From assembly GCF_020911725.1 (NCBI RefSeq), contig NZ_CP076620.1, positions 1,988,501 to 2,052,500 of the forward strand: DNA of 64,000 nt, written 5' to 3'. The position numbers were made by a program, and so were the translations under genes. The first letter of the stretch is position 1. Each line of letters opens with the position of its first letter. This DNA comes from Clostridium cadaveris. Lineage in GTDB: Bacteria > Bacillota > Clostridia > Clostridiales > Clostridiaceae. The notes under the pieces were generated by a model, which was not told the origin of the DNA, searched no databases, and saw only the letters and a list, made by a program, of their open reading frames with translations. Below are positions 8,839-17,537 of this stretch, one piece after another.

Positions 8839-8849
8839 ATATACATCTC

Positions 8850-9518
8850 CTATCCTGCAAAGCTTTGTATTAAAGACTTCACCAATAGATTCCATCCGTC
8901 AACCATTACAAATAATAAAAGTTTAAAAGGCAAAGAAATCATAGCTGGTGGAAGCATAAACATTCCCATAGACATAAGTGTGCTTGACACGATTAAGTCT
9001 ATTACAAGAAATGGTATATATATAAGGAATCCTATTTGAAAAGCTGTTTTAAGCTCACTTATTGCAAAAGAAGGTACTATTATACTAAGAGGAAGTTCTT
9101 CAGTTGGAGTGTCTTCAAAATTCTTATTAGAATTTTCTATAAACAGCTTCAAGTCGCTTTCTCTAGTCTGACTTAATAGAAACTCTACCAAAGGTTTTTT
9201 TGCTTCCAAATAAGCATTTTCTAAAGTTATCTCTTCCTTTATATATGGCTCTATAGAGTTCTCTGATATTTTGTCAACTACAGGAGTCATAATGAATAAA
9301 GTTAAGCATAAGGCAAGTCCAATTAATATTTGATTTGGAATTGTCTGCTGAGCACCTAATGCCGACTTAATAAAAGAGAAAGTTATTATTATTCTTACAA
9401 AGCTTGTCATCATAAATATTATTGTTGGTAAGAATATTAGGGCTGTCATTAGAAACAGCATCTGCATAGATGGGGTTACATTTGCATTGTTAGCTAAAAA
9501 ATTACTTATCATATCCAT
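8850..9518 (-). CDS. fliP: flagellar export gate protein FliP
   Basis: 222 residues with the FliP signatures MMTSFVRIIITFSFIKSALG near 38-57, VPSFAISELKTAFQIGFLIY near 148-167 and the closing MLPPAMISLPFKLLLFVMVD. The first 20 residues (SNFLANNANVTPSM) are not hydrophobic, so the cleaved signal peptide of enterobacterial FliP is missing here. It overlaps the end of fliO by 17 bases, which points to translational coupling. Confidence 0.95.
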   Translation of the reverse strand: MDMISNFLANNANVTPSMQMLFLMTALIFLPTIIFMMTSFVRIIITFSFIKSALGAQQTIPNQILIGLALCLTLFIMTPVVDKISENSIEPYIKEEITLENAYLEAKKPLVEFLLSQTRESDLKLFIENSNKNFEDTPTEELPLSIIVPSFAISELKTAFQIGFLIYIPFLVIDLIVSSTLMSMGMFMLPPAMISLPFKLLLFVMVDGWNLLVKSLIQSFAG

Positions 9519-9891
9519 TATGCTTTTCCCCTACAAGTTTATTTCTTAAAATATTGTTTTTATTCCACAAGGACAGCTTTCCTATACTTATGGCTTTATA
9601 TTTTTTCTTTTTATTGTCCACTATTTCTTCTAATTCTTCTTCATTCAGTTCTTTTATTATTTCTGTGTTGCCTGGTGAAACTACAGCTACACATCCTGTT
9701 GATCCCATTTTTATTACATAGATACTCGTGTCCTTAGATATGTTAATTTTTTCAATAATATTCACATAAGATCCAGAATTTAATTTATCTACGCTACTTT
9801 TACTAAGCTTTAGTGATATCACAATCAAAATTAACACCACAGGTACTAATACAATAATATTAATTAAATACTCTATAAGTGTTTTATCCAT
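9502..9891 (-). CDS. fliO: flagellar export assembly protein FliO/FliZ
   Basis: 129 residues with one N-terminal membrane helix (about 7-27), a short basic linker and a small domain IEKINISKDTSIYVIKMG typical of FliO/FliZ. FliO is a scaffold that helps FliP assemble. It lies directly between motB and fliP. Related clostridia usually have fliL at the motB-fliO border; here the gap is 3 bases. Confidence 0.8.
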   Translation of the reverse strand: MDKTLIEYLINIIVLVPVVLILIVISLKLSKSSVDKLNSGSYVNIIEKINISKDTSIYVIKMGSTGCVAVVSPGNTEIIKELNEEELEEIVDNKKKKYKAISIGKLSLWNKNNILRNKLVGEKHNGYDK

Positions 9892-9894
9892 ATT

Positions 9895-10602
9895 TTATTG
9901 TGCCTTCTCTCTTTCTTGAACTATTAAAATATCAACTCTTCTATTAATTTCCATATTTTCTTCAGATGAATTTTCTACTATAGGTCTATATTCACCATAA
10001 CCTGTGGCAGAAAATCTCTTTGGATCTAAATGTTTGTCATTAATAAAATATTTTAATACGGCAAATGCTCTTGCAGTAGATAATTCCCAATTTGATTCAT
10101 ATTGTGATGATTTTATAGGTCTATTATCTGTATGCCCTTGAATCATGATTTCATTATTAATCTTAGGAATTAAACTGCTTACAACATCGAGAACTTTTTT
10201 ACTTTCACCTTTTAATCTTGCATCTGCTGTATCAAACATTATATTATCTCCAATTTGAAGTATTACCCCTGCATCCTCTTCACGTATCTTCACTAAATCA
10301 GTTAGTCCATTTTGCTGTAAAAGCTTTGTTATTTTTTCTACCAAAATATCATACTCACTCTTTGCTCCAATTCCTGGAGTAATATTATCTATATTTTTAT
10401 CTGTCTCGTCTATTGTAATAGGTTCTTCTCCACTTACTTGGCTTTTTAAAGAATATGCTACAGCTTTTAATTTTTCATTATCAATGGTTGAAAAAGAATA
10501 TAGAAGTATAAAAAATGTTAAAAGTAATGTAATTGTGTCTGCATATGTATCCATCCATGAGTTTGAATTTATATCATCTTTTTTTCTTTTTTTACGATAC
10601 AT
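9895..10602 (-). CDS. motB: stator protein MotB
   Basis: 235 residues. One membrane helix (about 20-42) follows SWMDTYADTITLLL, where D22 is the expected ion-carrying aspartate. An OmpA-type peptidoglycan-binding domain fills about 105-230, with the IQGHTDNRPI motif near 156 and NRRVDILI near 220. It anchors the stator to the wall. It overlaps motA by 11 bases. Proton or sodium use cannot be decided from the sequence. Confidence 0.95.
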   Translation of the reverse strand: MYRKKRKKDDINSNSWMDTYADTITLLLTFFILLYSFSTIDNEKLKAVAYSLKSQVSGEEPITIDETDKNIDNITPGIGAKSEYDILVEKITKLLQQNGLTDLVKIREEDAGVILQIGDNIMFDTADARLKGESKKVLDVVSSLIPKINNEIMIQGHTDNRPIKSSQYESNWELSTARAFAVLKYFINDKHLDPKRFSATGYGEYRPIVENSSEENMEINRRVDILIVQEREKAQ

Positions 10603-11407
10603 TTCTTTCTATCCTCTTATCCACACTTCTATTTTTTAAATATTTAGATTTTTCCTTTTCACTAAAGAAACTCATAATTTTTTCTTCTAGCACTCTTGTA
10701 GATTCGCCATTTTTTATACTTAAGATACCTACTAACATCATTTCTCTGTTTCCAACTTCCCTTTCTGCTTTACTTTGAAGATTATATCCCATTGGATTTA
10801 ATACTAAATTGGCAAGTATTGCTCCATAAAATGTAGTTATAAGAGCTTTTGCCATACCATTTGCTATAACATCAGGATTATCAAGCATAGCCAACATTTG
10901 TATAAGACCTATCAATGTTCCTATCATACCAAAAGCAGGTGCATATGATCCCCATGTTTTATATATTTTTGCTCCTTTTTCATACCTATTTTCAACTTCT
11001 GATATTTTATTATTTAAAATCTCTACTATTAAATCAGCATCAACATCATCTACAACTAGTTCCATTCCAGTTCTAAAAAAATCATCATCTAATTTTGCAA
11101 TATCATTTTCTATTGAAAGCATTCCATATTTTCTAGATTTTATAGATAGATCTTTAAATGTCTCTATCATAGAAATCTTAGATATATTTGGAGTCTCAAA
11201 TAATTTTTTAGTCATTTTGATTAGTAACATAATTTCATCTAATGGATATGTTATAAGCAAAGCAGCAAAAGATCCTCCAATTGTTATAAATATAGACATA
11301 AGATCATAAAATCCATTTAATCCAACATCTCCATTGGATATACCTATCACGATAAATCCTATTCCCAATATTAATCCTATAGGTGTCAATATATCTTTTC
11401 TTTTCAT
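10592..11407 (-). CDS. motA: stator protein MotA
   Basis: 271 residues with four membrane helices (about 5-25, 32-52, 150-172, 182-202). The cytoplasmic loop between helices 2 and 3 carries the FliG-facing charges. The WGSYAPAFGMIGTLIGLIQM segment includes the family proline and glycine pattern. It forms the pentameric rotor of the stator unit around MotB. It starts 14 bases after the flgE stop; the small flbD/swrD gene that often stands here is absent. Confidence 0.95.
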   Translation of the reverse strand: MKRKDILTPIGLILGIGFIVIGISNGDVGLNGFYDLMSIFITIGGSFAALLITYPLDEIMLLIKMTKKLFETPNISKISMIETFKDLSIKSRKYGMLSIENDIAKLDDDFFRTGMELVVDDVDADLIVEILNNKISEVENRYEKGAKIYKTWGSYAPAFGMIGTLIGLIQMLAMLDNPDVIANGMAKALITTFYGAILANLVLNPMGYNLQSKAEREVGNREMMLVGILSIKNGESTRVLEEKIMSFFSEKEKSKYLKNRSVDKRIERNVS

Positions 11408-11421
11408 AATTATCCTCTTAT

Positions 11422-12231
11422 TTATCTTTTTAAATTTATTATTTCTTGTAATAGCTCATCACTTGTTGTTATTACTTTGCTTGAAGCTTGAAACGCTCTA
11501 GTAGTAACTATCATATCTGTAAATTCTTCTGACAAGTCTACATTTGCCATTTCTATAGCTCCTTGAATTATAGAACCATACTTTGCATCATAAACTGCTG
11601 CTCCTGAGTTAGCCGATTCAGAATATAAATTACCTGATAATGCACTTAATCCTTCTGGATTTTGAAATACTGCAATTCTAAGTTTTGCATGATTTTCAAC
11701 TTTTGATCCATCCTCTAAACCTAAGGATATGGTTCCATCCTTGGAAACAGTAACAGAGGTCACACTTTTATCTCCTCCTCCATTTTTTATTTTAGTAGGA
11801 ATTTTTATATGCTCTCCCTTATCATTTAGAACTCTAAAACCATCATTAGTTAATAAATCTCCATTTTTATCTAAAGAAAATGATCCATCTCTTGTATATG
11901 CTATTTGACCATTTCTCTCAACTACAAAAAATCCATCTCCATCTATTGCCATATCTGTTACTCTTCCTGTTGGCTGTAATGATCCCTGTTTCATATATTT
12001 AAATATACCTGAAACTTTAGATCCAATACCTACTTGACCAGGATTGGTTCCACCTATTCCGTTTGATGGTGAGCTAGCGTGTATTAGTGTTTGATTTAAA
12101 GCATCTGTAAATCTTACACCAGATTTTTTAAACCCTGTAGTTCCGACGTTAGCAACATTATTACCTATAACATCCATTTTTGTTTGGTTGGATTTCATAC
12201 CACTTATTCCAGAGTACATTGACTTTAGCAT
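11422..12231 (-). CDS. flgE: flagellar hook protein FlgE
   Basis: 269 residues, the short form common in Gram-positive bacteria. The N-terminus has the hook/rod signature KSNQTKMDVIGNNVANVGTT and the C-terminus has MANVDLSEEFTDMIVTTRAF. The core contains DMAIDGDGFFVVERNG. It follows fliK and flgD directly, the standard hook trio, which supports hook rather than rod. The protein is exported and polymerises as the hook. Confidence 0.9.
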   Translation of the reverse strand: MLKSMYSGISGMKSNQTKMDVIGNNVANVGTTGFKKSGVRFTDALNQTLIHASSPSNGIGGTNPGQVGIGSKVSGIFKYMKQGSLQPTGRVTDMAIDGDGFFVVERNGQIAYTRDGSFSLDKNGDLLTNDGFRVLNDKGEHIKIPTKIKNGGGDKSVTSVTVSKDGTISLGLEDGSKVENHAKLRIAVFQNPEGLSALSGNLYSESANSGAAVYDAKYGSIIQGAIEMANVDLSEEFTDMIVTTRAFQASSKVITTSDELLQEIINLKR

Positions 12232-12259
12232 TCTATATTTCTCTCCTTTACTTTAATAT

Positions 12260-12742
12260 CTAAACTATTTCCTTAATTTTATTTACTTTTATTAATGATG
12301 AATATGGAAATTCTTTAACTTCCTCACTTCCATCCAATTTTATTTCTAAATGCACAATACCATCTTTTATAGTTGCACCTTTAACAATACCCGAATATTT
12401 TTTCAAGTCAGCATTTTCATTTTTAAGTGAAACTTCAACATGATTTCCTATTAAAAATGCCGAAGTTTGTAAAGAACTATTTGCTAAAACTCCATTGTTC
12501 ACTTCAAGAAGTGACTGTATACTTGAATTTAGCTTCATAGTTTGCTCAAGCATTGAAAACTGAGCAAGCTGAGTTACATACTGTGTTGGATCTTGAGGAT
12601 TAAATGGGTTTTGATTTGTCATCTGACCCACTAACATTTTAAGAAAAATATTTTTATCAACTTCTTTTCCTGCTTCTATTATTGGAGTTCCGTTTTCAGT
12701 TAAATTTTTATAAGCAGTGTTTATATTATTATTTATTTTCAT
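12260..12742 (-). CDS. flgD: hook-cap scaffold protein FlgD
   Basis: 160 residues. The N-terminal half carries the export and scaffold motif FLKMLVGQMTNQNPFNPQDP followed by FSMLEQTMKLN. The C-terminal half is a short beta domain (HVEVSLKNENAD onward), smaller than the enteric FlgD tail. The protein caps the growing hook and is later discarded. It is in operon between fliK and flgE. Confidence 0.93.
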   Translation of the reverse strand: MKINNNINTAYKNLTENGTPIIEAGKEVDKNIFLKMLVGQMTNQNPFNPQDPTQYVTQLAQFSMLEQTMKLNSSIQSLLEVNNGVLANSSLQTSAFLIGNHVEVSLKNENADLKKYSGIVKGATIKDGIVHLEIKLDGSEEVKEFPYSSLIKVNKIKEIV

Positions 12743-12753
12743 AGCCCTTCTCC

Positions 12754-13938
12754 TTATATGAGTAAATTGATTTCTTCATCTAATCCCAAAACTTTTTCTT
12801 CACCATTTGCACCTAAATTTGAAACTTTCTCTTCCCTTCGCTTTTTAGGATTTTCTTCGTGAAATTGCTGGTTTAGATTTTGTGAAAATTCACTTTGATT
12901 TTCACTTCTTATCTCAACTGACACCTGTTTTGTGCTGCCATTTAATTCAGTCAAATAGGTCTTTATATCATTTAAATTTTCTTTCAATAATCCTAAAACG
13001 TCCTTTTTATTTAGTGTAATTATAAACTTATTTTCCTCATCACTCTTTATAAACCTTATATTCATATCCCCTAAATCCTTAGGACTCATTTTCACATTAA
13101 GTTCTTTTATATTTTTCTTTACTATATATTGTGTCGCTTTAAAAATATCTTCAATTATATATTGCTGTCTTACTAATAGAGGCTGAAAGTTTTTTATATT
13201 TTTATCCCTATCTAAATTTGAATATGCTATTTCTTTTAGTATTCCAAATTCACTGCTATAGTGATGTATTTCTCTCTCATTAAATATTTCCTTACTATCA
13301 ATCTTTTTGGTTGAATTTAATATATCTACTTCATCTTCTTTAAAAGAACTACCATTATAATTTATGAAACTTATTTTTTCTTTAAACAACTCCAAATCAG
13401 ATATGACATTATTTTTCATACTATTATTTCTAAAAAACATATCTTCATTTTTAATGTTTAATTCTTGTATTTTTTTTGTATCTGCTTTTCTATATCCAAA
13501 AAACAAATCTTTTAGATCTACTTTTTCAAAATTCTTTGATATGATTTTTTCTAAAAGTCCATCTAATTGAACAGCCTCTTCTTTTGATATAAAGTTTTTT
13601 AATAAAGATAAAAGATCATCTTTTTCATAAAACGAATTTACCATATCTAAAGAATTTGGTTTACTATAAGGTGTTTCTTCTTGTATTTTATTAAAATTGG
13701 ATATAAACGACATTTCTTCATTTGGTTGAGTAATATATATATTTAGATATCTTAATATAGCCTCAGTTAAAGCATTTAAATTTTCTTCTTTTTCATTAGA
13801 ATTCTTTAAATCCTCCTCTATATTTACACCTTCTATACAGTTATCTAAAAGTGATAAGAAATCTCCTGAGCTTCCATTTGTTTTAATTTCTGATTCTTTA
13901 TTAATATTGAGATTTGTTGTTAAAACATCTATTTTCAT
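12754..13938 (-). CDS. fliK: hook-length control protein FliK
   Basis: 394 residues from ATG 13938, chosen because AGGAG lies 10 bases upstream and the gene then does not overlap the fliJ stop at 13952. The long N-terminal part (about 1-270) is low in conservation and rich in K, E and N. The conserved Flg_hook domain lies near 285-355 with LNVKMSPKDLGDMNIRF and FIITLNKKDVLGLLKENL. FliK is exported as a molecular ruler and triggers the FlhB specificity switch. The N-terminal part cannot be matched by eye; the call rests on the C-domain and the fliJ-fliK-flgD order. Confidence 0.88.
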   Translation of the reverse strand: MKIDVLTTNLNINKESEIKTNGSSGDFLSLLDNCIEGVNIEEDLKNSNEKEENLNALTEAILRYLNIYITQPNEEMSFISNFNKIQEETPYSKPNSLDMVNSFYEKDDLLSLLKNFISKEEAVQLDGLLEKIISKNFEKVDLKDLFFGYRKADTKKIQELNIKNEDMFFRNNSMKNNVISDLELFKEKISFINYNGSSFKEDEVDILNSTKKIDSKEIFNEREIHHYSSEFGILKEIAYSNLDRDKNIKNFQPLLVRQQYIIEDIFKATQYIVKKNIKELNVKMSPKDLGDMNIRFIKSDEENKFIITLNKKDVLGLLKENLNDIKTYLTELNGSTKQVSVEIRSENQSEFSQNLNQQFHEENPKKRREEKVSNLGANGEEKVLGLDEEINLLI

Positions 13939-13951
13939 ATTTATCAAACTC

Positions 13952-14392
13952 CTAAATCTCTTGAGCTGCATTTCTAAAATAAGAATATATTCCAAACTCA
14001 TCATTTATAGATTGTTCCTTTTGAGCAACTATTTTTTTATAAGAACTATACTTATCTTCTTTTAACTTCTCTAAAGATTTTCTTTCTATTTGTTTGTTAA
14101 GCAAATCTAATCGTGCTTCATTTTCAAGAAGTTTCTTCTCATTTAATTCCAAATTTGTTTTATCTATCATATTAGATATAAACGTTAAATAATTAGAGGT
14201 TATCCTTCTTTCAATTGTATCCTCAACATCTATTTCTAAAGCATATTTTTCATAATTTGATTTCAAAGTTTTTAGTTCTTCTTCAACGACTTTTTTCTCA
14301 TTCTGTGCTTTAGAATACTTTATTTTGCACTGGTCTTCATTTTTCAGCTTAAAATCTAGAACATTTTGAAGTCTAAATTTGAAGTTCTCCAT
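13952..14392 (-). CDS. fliJ: flagellar export chaperone escort FliJ
   Basis: 146 residues, almost all one coiled-coil of K/E/L heptads starting FKFRLQNVLDFKLKNEDQCK, the usual FliJ opening. It links the FliI ATPase ring to FlhA and recycles export chaperones. It lies between fliI (11 bases) and fliK. Confidence 0.85.
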   Translation of the reverse strand: MENFKFRLQNVLDFKLKNEDQCKIKYSKAQNEKKVVEEELKTLKSNYEKYALEIDVEDTIERRITSNYLTFISNMIDKTNLELNEKKLLENEARLDLLNKQIERKSLEKLKEDKYSSYKKIVAQKEQSINDEFGIYSYFRNAAQEI

Positions 14393-14403
14393 ACTTCTCC
14401 TCC

Positions 14404-15711
14404 TTAATTAAATATGTCTTTTAAATCTTTTATGCTTTCTTGAAAAGAACTCTTTATAGTAGTTTTTTGTTTTAAGAAGTTGTTAATTTTACTTATATAC
14501 TCTATTGCTTCATCTATTTTAGGATTTGAACCCTGTTCATAAGCTCCTATATTTATAAGATCTTCTGACTCTTTATAGGTTGCAATTATATCTCTTCCAT
14601 GAGATGCAGCCATTTTATGTTCTTCTTCACATATATCATTCATTAAACGGCTTATACTATTTGAAATATCTATAGCTGGGTAATGATTTTTGTGAGCTAA
14701 TTCTCTTGATAAAACTATATGTCCGTCAAGTATTCCTCTAACAGCATCAGCAATAGGTTCATTAAAATCATCTCCATCTACAAGCACTGTATAAAATGCT
14801 GTTATAGATCCTCTATCAGATAACCCTGTTCTTTCCATTAGCTTTGGAAGTTCTGCAAATACCGAAGGTGTATATCCTTTTTGAGCTGGTGGTTCTCCAA
14901 TAGCAAGTCCAACTTCTCTTTGTGCCATTGCAAATCTTGTTACTGAATCCATCATAAGAATTACTTTTTTACCTTGATCTCTAAAGTATTCTGCAATAGA
15001 TGTAGCTGTAAGAGCTCCTTTAAGTCTTAAAAGTGGTGAATTATCTGATGTAGCACATACAACTACTGATTTTTTCATTCCTTCAGAACCCAAATCCCTC
15101 TCTATAAAATCCATAACCTCTCTTCCTCTTTCTCCTATGAGGGCTATGACATTAACATCTGCCTCTGCAGCTTTGGCAATCATACCTAAAGTAGTACTTT
15201 TTCCAACACCACTTCCTGCAAAGATACCTATTCTCTGTCCTTCCCCACATGTTAAAAATCCATCTATAGCTTTTATTCCTGTAGGCATAACCGTTTTTAT
15301 TCTCTTTCTTTTCATAGGATCAGGTGGTTTATTAAATAAACTGTATCTCTCACCATCATATATTCTGCTACCATCTATGGGAGTTCCTATAGGATCTATA
15401 ACCTTTCCCAAAAGTTCATTACTGCATATGACACTGCATGGATGACCGCTAGATACAACTCTACATCCAGGTCCTATTCCTACTAATTCTCCTAAAGGCA
15501 TAAGTATTATTTCATTTTCTCTAAAACCTACAACTTCACAATTTACCGGATTATTATTTTGATTATATATAGTACATAACTCACCTACAAAAGTCTTAAG
15601 CCCCTCAACTTCAATTGTAAGACCTATTACCTTTTTTACTTTTCCCTCTGATATATATGGTGTTATATTTGTAATCTTTTTTAAAGTTTTATCAAAATCA
15701 ATAGAAATCAT
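14404..15711 (-). CDS. fliI: flagellar export ATPase FliI
   Basis: 435 residues of the F1/V1 beta-subunit-like family. Walker A is GIFAGSGVGKSTTLG near 167-181, Walker B VILMMDSVTRFAMAQ near 253-267, and the EPPAQKGYTPSVFAELPKL block near 277 is typical of type III ATPases. It powers unloading of export substrates at the FlhA gate. It is in operon with fliH upstream and fliJ downstream. Confidence 0.97.
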   Translation of the reverse strand: MISIDFDKTLKKITNITPYISEGKVKKVIGLTIEVEGLKTFVGELCTIYNQNNNPVNCEVVGFRENEIILMPLGELVGIGPGCRVVSSGHPCSVICSNELLGKVIDPIGTPIDGSRIYDGERYSLFNKPPDPMKRKRIKTVMPTGIKAIDGFLTCGEGQRIGIFAGSGVGKSTTLGMIAKAAEADVNVIALIGERGREVMDFIERDLGSEGMKKSVVVCATSDNSPLLRLKGALTATSIAEYFRDQGKKVILMMDSVTRFAMAQREVGLAIGEPPAQKGYTPSVFAELPKLMERTGLSDRGSITAFYTVLVDGDDFNEPIADAVRGILDGHIVLSRELAHKNHYPAIDISNSISRLMNDICEEEHKMAASHGRDIIATYKESEDLINIGAYEQGSNPKIDEAIEYISKINNFLKQKTTIKSSFQESIKDLKDIFN

Positions 15712-15721
15712 ATTTCCTCCA

Positions 15722-16483
15722 TTACAGCAGTTCTTCTCTGACCTTAGCTAATACGCTGTCTATCCCTACTATAAGCTTTCCACTTTTAGTTTCAATTTCA
15801 GCATTTCCTTTTGCTATATTAGAATCAGACATTACAAAAATTTTTTGAGATGAATTAAACTTTCCGATCATTTCACATAAACTTTGTTTTACTTTTTCTT
15901 CATAGATAGGATTTATTTTTATAATCAAATCTCTTTTCAAGTCATATTCCTTTATCACATTTTCAAGAAGATCATTCATAACCGATTCATCTTCTAATCT
16001 ATCTCTCAAGACTTGTTCTGCTATTTTTATTGATATCTTCAAAATGTTTGCCTTATTTTCTTTCATATAGTTAGCTGCTTCATTTTTTATTTCTAATAGG
16101 GTTTTGTATCCTTCTTCTTTTATTTTTTCGCTTTCTTCTCTAGCTTTTTCTATATTCTTTTCATATGCTTCTTTAAATCCATCTTCATACCCATTTTTTT
16201 GTCCTTCTCCGTAACCTTGTTCATAAGCTTTTTTCTCTATAGATTTTGCCTTTTCTTTAGCATCACTTATTATGTCTTTTCTTTTATTTTCTGTTTCTTC
16301 AATTATTTTTTCGTACTCTTTAGATGCTTCTAGAATCTTTTTTTCTATATCATGTTTTTCTTTAATTAGACTTTCTGCTATATTTAAAGTTTCTTCAGAT
16401 GAAGATATATTAAGACTTATTTTCCCACTTACTTCTATATCTTTATTTTTAAGTATGCTTTTATTTCTAGACAATAAGCTCAT
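15722..16483 (-). CDS. fliH: flagellar export ATPase regulator FliH
   Basis: 253 residues. Residues 40-145 form a long charged coiled-coil with GYGEGQKNGYEDGFKEAYEK, a glycine-spaced repeat usual for FliH. The C-terminal 100 residues (KISIKIAEQVLRDRL onward) match the V-ATPase E-like stator domain. It binds FliI and docks it at the C-ring. The start overlaps the fliG end by 17 bases. Confidence 0.9.
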   Translation of the reverse strand: MSLLSRNKSILKNKDIEVSGKISLNISSSEETLNIAESLIKEKHDIEKKILEASKEYEKIIEETENKRKDIISDAKEKAKSIEKKAYEQGYGEGQKNGYEDGFKEAYEKNIEKAREESEKIKEEGYKTLLEIKNEAANYMKENKANILKISIKIAEQVLRDRLEDESVMNDLLENVIKEYDLKRDLIIKINPIYEEKVKQSLCEMIGKFNSSQKIFVMSDSNIAKGNAEIETKSGKLIVGIDSVLAKVREELL

Positions 16484-17522
16484 CCTCCGGTTCGTTTTCT
16501 AGACTTATCAAACCTTCTTGCTCTAATTTTCTTACAATCTTTACTATATTTCTCTTTGACTCATCTATTTGAGATAATTTCAACGGTCCAAGAAGATTGA
16601 TTTCTTCTTTTAATACCTCAGATGCTCTATTAGATTGGTTATTTAATATAATTTGTAGTATTTTATCATCTCCGCCTTTAAGAGCTATAGCTATATCTTT
16701 TAAATTCACCTCTTTTAATATTCTTTGAATTGAAATACTATCAAGAGTAACAATGTCTTCAAAAGCAAACATGCTAGACTTAACTTTATCTGCAAGAATA
16801 CTGTTTTTATTCTCTAAAAAACTTATTATATTTTTTTCTGTTTTTCCATCTACCTTATTTAATATGTCTAAAAGACTGTCAAATCCATTTGATGAGTTAA
16901 GTTTTTCATCTCCTATACTAGAAAGTTTCCTTTCTAAAATGCTGTCAACTGCTTTTATTACTACCAATGAAACATTTGATATAGTTCCCATCTTCAAGGC
17001 AACCTCTCTTTGAAGGTTTTCATCTAATTTACATACTATTTGAGCTGCCTTTTCCGGCTGTATATGGGAAAGTACTATAGCTATAGTTTGAGAACTTTCT
17101 CCTTGGATGCAAGATAGTATCTGATTTGCATCTGCTTTTCTAGCTGAAGTAAAAACTTTTGTGTAGGTTTCATATTCTATTCCTTCCATAAGTTTATTTG
17201 CTTTTGAATCATCAAATGCACCCTTTAACAAACTTTTGGCGTAATCCATTCCACCTTCTATTGAAAAATCATTTCTACTTCTTATATCAAGAAACTCATT
17301 AAGTATTTCTCTTCTTTCTTTAGCTGTAACCTTATGAAGATTAGCTATCTCAACACCAATTTTCTGGACCTGCTTGTCTGTAAGTTCCTTAAGTATATTT
17401 GATGAAAGTTCAGGTCCTATTGTCATTAAAAGCACTGCTGACTTTTTGGCACCGCTTATAGTATTTTTATTAATTTCTCCTAAATCATAAGCATTTCCAC
17501 TTTTTAAAACTTCACTGTACAT
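16467..17522 (-). CDS. fliG: flagellar motor switch protein FliG
   Basis: 351 residues from ATG 17522, with AGGTGAT at a good distance; a GTG nine bases upstream lies inside that ribosome site. The N-domain binds FliF, and the middle and C domains form armadillo repeats. The torque domain holds SSMFAFEDIVTLDSISIQRI near 252-271, with the charged helix that meets MotA. The middle-domain motif that is usually EHPQ reads ESSQ here (GESSQTIAIVLSHI). The gene sits between fliF and fliH. Confidence 0.95.
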   Translation of the reverse strand: MYSEVLKSGNAYDLGEINKNTISGAKKSAVLLMTIGPELSSNILKELTDKQVQKIGVEIANLHKVTAKERREILNEFLDIRSRNDFSIEGGMDYAKSLLKGAFDDSKANKLMEGIEYETYTKVFTSARKADANQILSCIQGESSQTIAIVLSHIQPEKAAQIVCKLDENLQREVALKMGTISNVSLVVIKAVDSILERKLSSIGDEKLNSSNGFDSLLDILNKVDGKTEKNIISFLENKNSILADKVKSSMFAFEDIVTLDSISIQRILKEVNLKDIAIALKGGDDKILQIILNNQSNRASEVLKEEINLLGPLKLSQIDESKRNIVKIVRKLEQEGLISLENEPEDELIV

Positions 17523-17537
17523 TCCTATCACCTGCCT

